A DNA stretch of 44,801 nucleotides, from assembly GCA_964444305.1 (NCBI GenBank), contig CAYUGQ010000004.1:1-44801 (forward strand), read 5' to 3'. The position numbers and the translations under genes were made by a program. Positions 43,227-44,801 of the stretch are shown here, piece by piece. Position 1 is the first letter of the stretch. Each line of letters opens with the position of its first letter. Origin of the DNA: JAKFFN01 sp964444305. Lineage in GTDB: Bacteria; Sumerlaeota; Sumerlaeia; Sumerlaeales; Sumerlaeaceae. The notes below the pieces were generated by a model. It did no database searches and was not told where the DNA came from. It worked only from the letters and a program-made list of their open reading frames with translations.

Positions 43227-44801
43227 ATGCGTAGTTTGGTTCTAGCCCTGACAACGACTTGCGTAATCCTGTCAGGCAGTGCAGTTTCAGCTCAACAGAG
43301 AGCCATCCCGGCCCACGCCCGGTCATCGGATGCCGAAAAACAAATCACCCATACCGGCACAGTCAAAACCGCCGACGGTACTCCCATCCCCCAGGCCACA
43401 GTCTATCTGCTTTCCCGCACACCATCCGAGCTCCGCATGTGGCAAAAACACGGCGACGGAAACCTAAAAGACGCATCAACAACCTCCGACGAACAGGGCA
43501 ATTTTACCTTCACTGCTGACCGGACTTATCAACACAGGTTTTTATACGTTCAAGCTGAAGGCTACGCCGAAGCTTTTCATCCCGTCACACATCACCAATG
43601 GACCCACGAAAACACCACTCACACCATCACCCTGTATCGAACCACCTCCGTGGGAGGTACCGTTCTCGGCGAAGACGGCAACCCTCTGCCTGGCGCAACA
43701 GTCAGCGCTTCGCCAGCCACCCTCACTCACCCCTCACTAACGAACTGGGAACTCTCCTCCTCCCTAACCGATGGCAACGGCCGCTTCAAATTGGAAGCCA
43801 TGCCAGAGACCTCCGTCACCCTCACAGTAACCGCCCCCGGCTATGCCGCCGAACATTCTACCGTCCACCCCGGCGATGCGCCGCAGGTTCGAATGACTCG
43901 TGGTCAAACCGTCCGCGGCCGCGCCCTCGACATGGATGACAACCCCGCCGCCGGAATCCGCCTGGCCCTGTATGTTGACTCCCGTTCCAACACTAACCCA
44001 CCGGAATTCAAGCCGGTCCCCTTTCCCATCCAGTGGCATCAGGGTGTACTCACTGGCGATAACGGAGAGTTTACTTTCTTAAACGTCCCCTACGGCGACT
44101 ACAGGCTCGCCGTTTCTCAGGTCGTTTTCCATGATGCCAACGAAACTACCCAGCCCCCCAAGAGACCACCCGCTCAACACTTATACGTCCCGGGCGGCGA
44201 CGGCCACACCATGCCCGTGGCCGTTAAAAAACGTGTTCCTCAACATCCCCTCACCGCCCGAGTTTACGACGGCTACACCATCGAAGGCCAGGTGACTGAC
44301 AAATCTACCAGCAACCCCGTCCCCGGCGCAACCGTATCAATATCGGGTCACAAAATCACTACCGACCGCGAAGGTCGCTTTACGGTAAAAAATCTTTTCA
44401 ACGCTTTTAATTGGGTCACCGTAGAGGCCCCCGGCTATCTGTTTGATCCTCCCGCGACTTCAGAAATAGTAATTCATGAGTTTAGTAACGCACCCGTTAT
44501 AAAACTGGATAAGCCCACCTCCGGCCTCACGGTCACCGCAGTTCTGCCCGTCGTCCAGGACAGGCCCATCACAGGCCGCGTTATAGACTCCCAAACCAGC
44601 CAGCCAGTCCCCAACGCTCTCGTAATCCCCGTTCCAACTCAGTTTTTCATTCATACGTCGGAAACGACCGGCACCAAAAGTCACGATGACGGCACCTTCA
44701 GCATTGAACTCAAGCGACACGGTCGCTTTCCCATTCGGGCCGATGCCGACGGTTATGCCCCCGGGTTCAGCAATCCAGTTGAAAGAACCACCCGCGACGA
44801 A
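43227..44801 (+). CDS. Secreted protein with carboxypeptidase-regulatory-like repeats (runs off the right edge)
   Basis: The frame is open from the ATG at 43227 to the last base with no stop (525 codons), so the gene continues beyond the window. AAGGAG lies 7 bases before the ATG, and TTGACA occurs at 43169-43174, though without a good -10. The first about 24 residues are a signal peptide (cleavage near VSA-QQ). At least five carboxypeptidase-regulatory (CarboxypepD_reg) modules follow: GTVKTADGTPIPQATVYLL, GGTVLGEDGNPLPGATV, GRALDMDDNPAAGIRL, GQVTDKSTSNPVPGATVSI and GRVIDSQTSQPVPNALV. Each is followed by D..G.F and a GY ending. Such Ig-like beta-sandwiches usually serve cell-surface or outer-membrane protein assembly. 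No enzymatic domain is visible yet. Confidence 0.87.
   Translation, partial: MRSLVLALTTTCVILSGSAVSAQQRAIPAHARSSDAEKQITHTGTVKTADGTPIPQATVYLLSRTPSELRMWQKHGDGNLKDASTTSDEQGNFTFTADRTYQHRFLYVQAEGYAEAFHPVTHHQWTHENTTHTITLYRTTSVGGTVLGEDGNPLPGATVSASPATLTHPSLTNWELSSSLTDGNGRFKLEAMPETSVTLTVTAPGYAAEHSTVHPGDAPQVRMTRGQTVRGRALDMDDNPAAGIRLALYVDSRSNTNPPEFKPVPFPIQWHQGVLTGDNGEFTFLNVPYGDYRLAVSQVVFHDANETTQPPKRPPAQHLYVPGGDGHTMPVAVKKRVPQHPLTARVYDGYTIEGQVTDKSTSNPVPGATVSISGHKITTDREGRFTVKNLFNAFNWVTVEAPGYLFDPPATSEIVIHEFSNAPVIKLDKPTSGLTVTAVLPVVQDRPITGRVIDSQTSQPVPNALVIPVPTQFFIHTSETTGTKSHDDGTFSIELKRHGRFPIRADADGYAPGFSNPVERTTRDE

Noticed and set aside
1..44801. CRISPR arrays, tRNA or rRNA genes, insertion sequences, prophage genes
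   Set aside because: I saw no regularly spaced repeats, cloverleaf or rRNA sequence, transposase or phage structural gene on either strand.

Overview
The window is a bacterial chromosome segment of roughly 55-60% GC holding about 35 protein genes and one gene cut by the right edge. I see no rRNA, tRNA, CRISPR array or insertion sequence. Kdo-8-phosphate synthase, an RND efflux pair and an L,D-transpeptidase point to a diderm cell with lipopolysaccharide. The gene mix and the frequent TTG and GTG starts do not match any well-studied genus that I recognise. An uncultured, environmental Gram-negative lineage is the most I can say.

Layout. 0-2.6 kb: ahcY (methyl cycle) with an FNR-type palindrome in its leader and a strong terminator just after it, which lies inside the start of a cobalamin/siderophore-type binding protein gene. 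2.6-4.3 kb (minus): a small membrane protein and ychF. 4.5-9.5 kb (plus): a marR - membrane fusion protein - RND permease operon. 9.6-10.7 kb: a NifU-domain protein and an exported nuclease-fold protein. 10.9-18.2 kb (minus): AguB-type amidase, L,D-transpeptidase, metG, fumC, metF and a PhnP-like metallo-hydrolase. 18.3-23.4 kb (plus): cysE, an AT-richer two-gene Panacea toxin-antitoxin-like module, and uvrA. 23.5-26.6 kb (minus): a glycine-zipper protein, then a dsbD - DUF2905 - ABC ATPase operon. 26.9-32.4 kb (plus): a large FAD/Fe-S dehydrogenase, a GT4 glycosyltransferase and glgC, with overlapping ends. 32.6-36.2 kb (minus): an M16 peptidase pair, one active-type and one with a lost zinc site. 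36.3-37.1 kb: kdsA. 37.2-39.3 kb (minus): a golvesin-like / Leu-Pro repeat / thioredoxin-fold secreted protein. 39.6-44.8 kb (plus): a maltose-type acetyltransferase, two glycosyltransferases and a large secreted protein with carboxypeptidase-regulatory repeats that runs off the window.

How the genes work together. ahcY, metF and metG serve methionine and methyl-group metabolism, and cysE opens cysteine synthesis. kdsA, the glycosyltransferases, the acetyltransferase and the L,D-transpeptidase build the envelope. The efflux operon probably answers to its own MarR repressor. glgC supplies ADP-glucose. Most of the window is ordinary core genome. The accessory part is the Panacea module at 19.2-20.4 kb, whose second gene is a candidate toxin of a family I cannot name. 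At a larger scale the plus strand is G-rich at the left and C-rich at the right whatever the gene direction, which is the pattern expected around a replication terminus.
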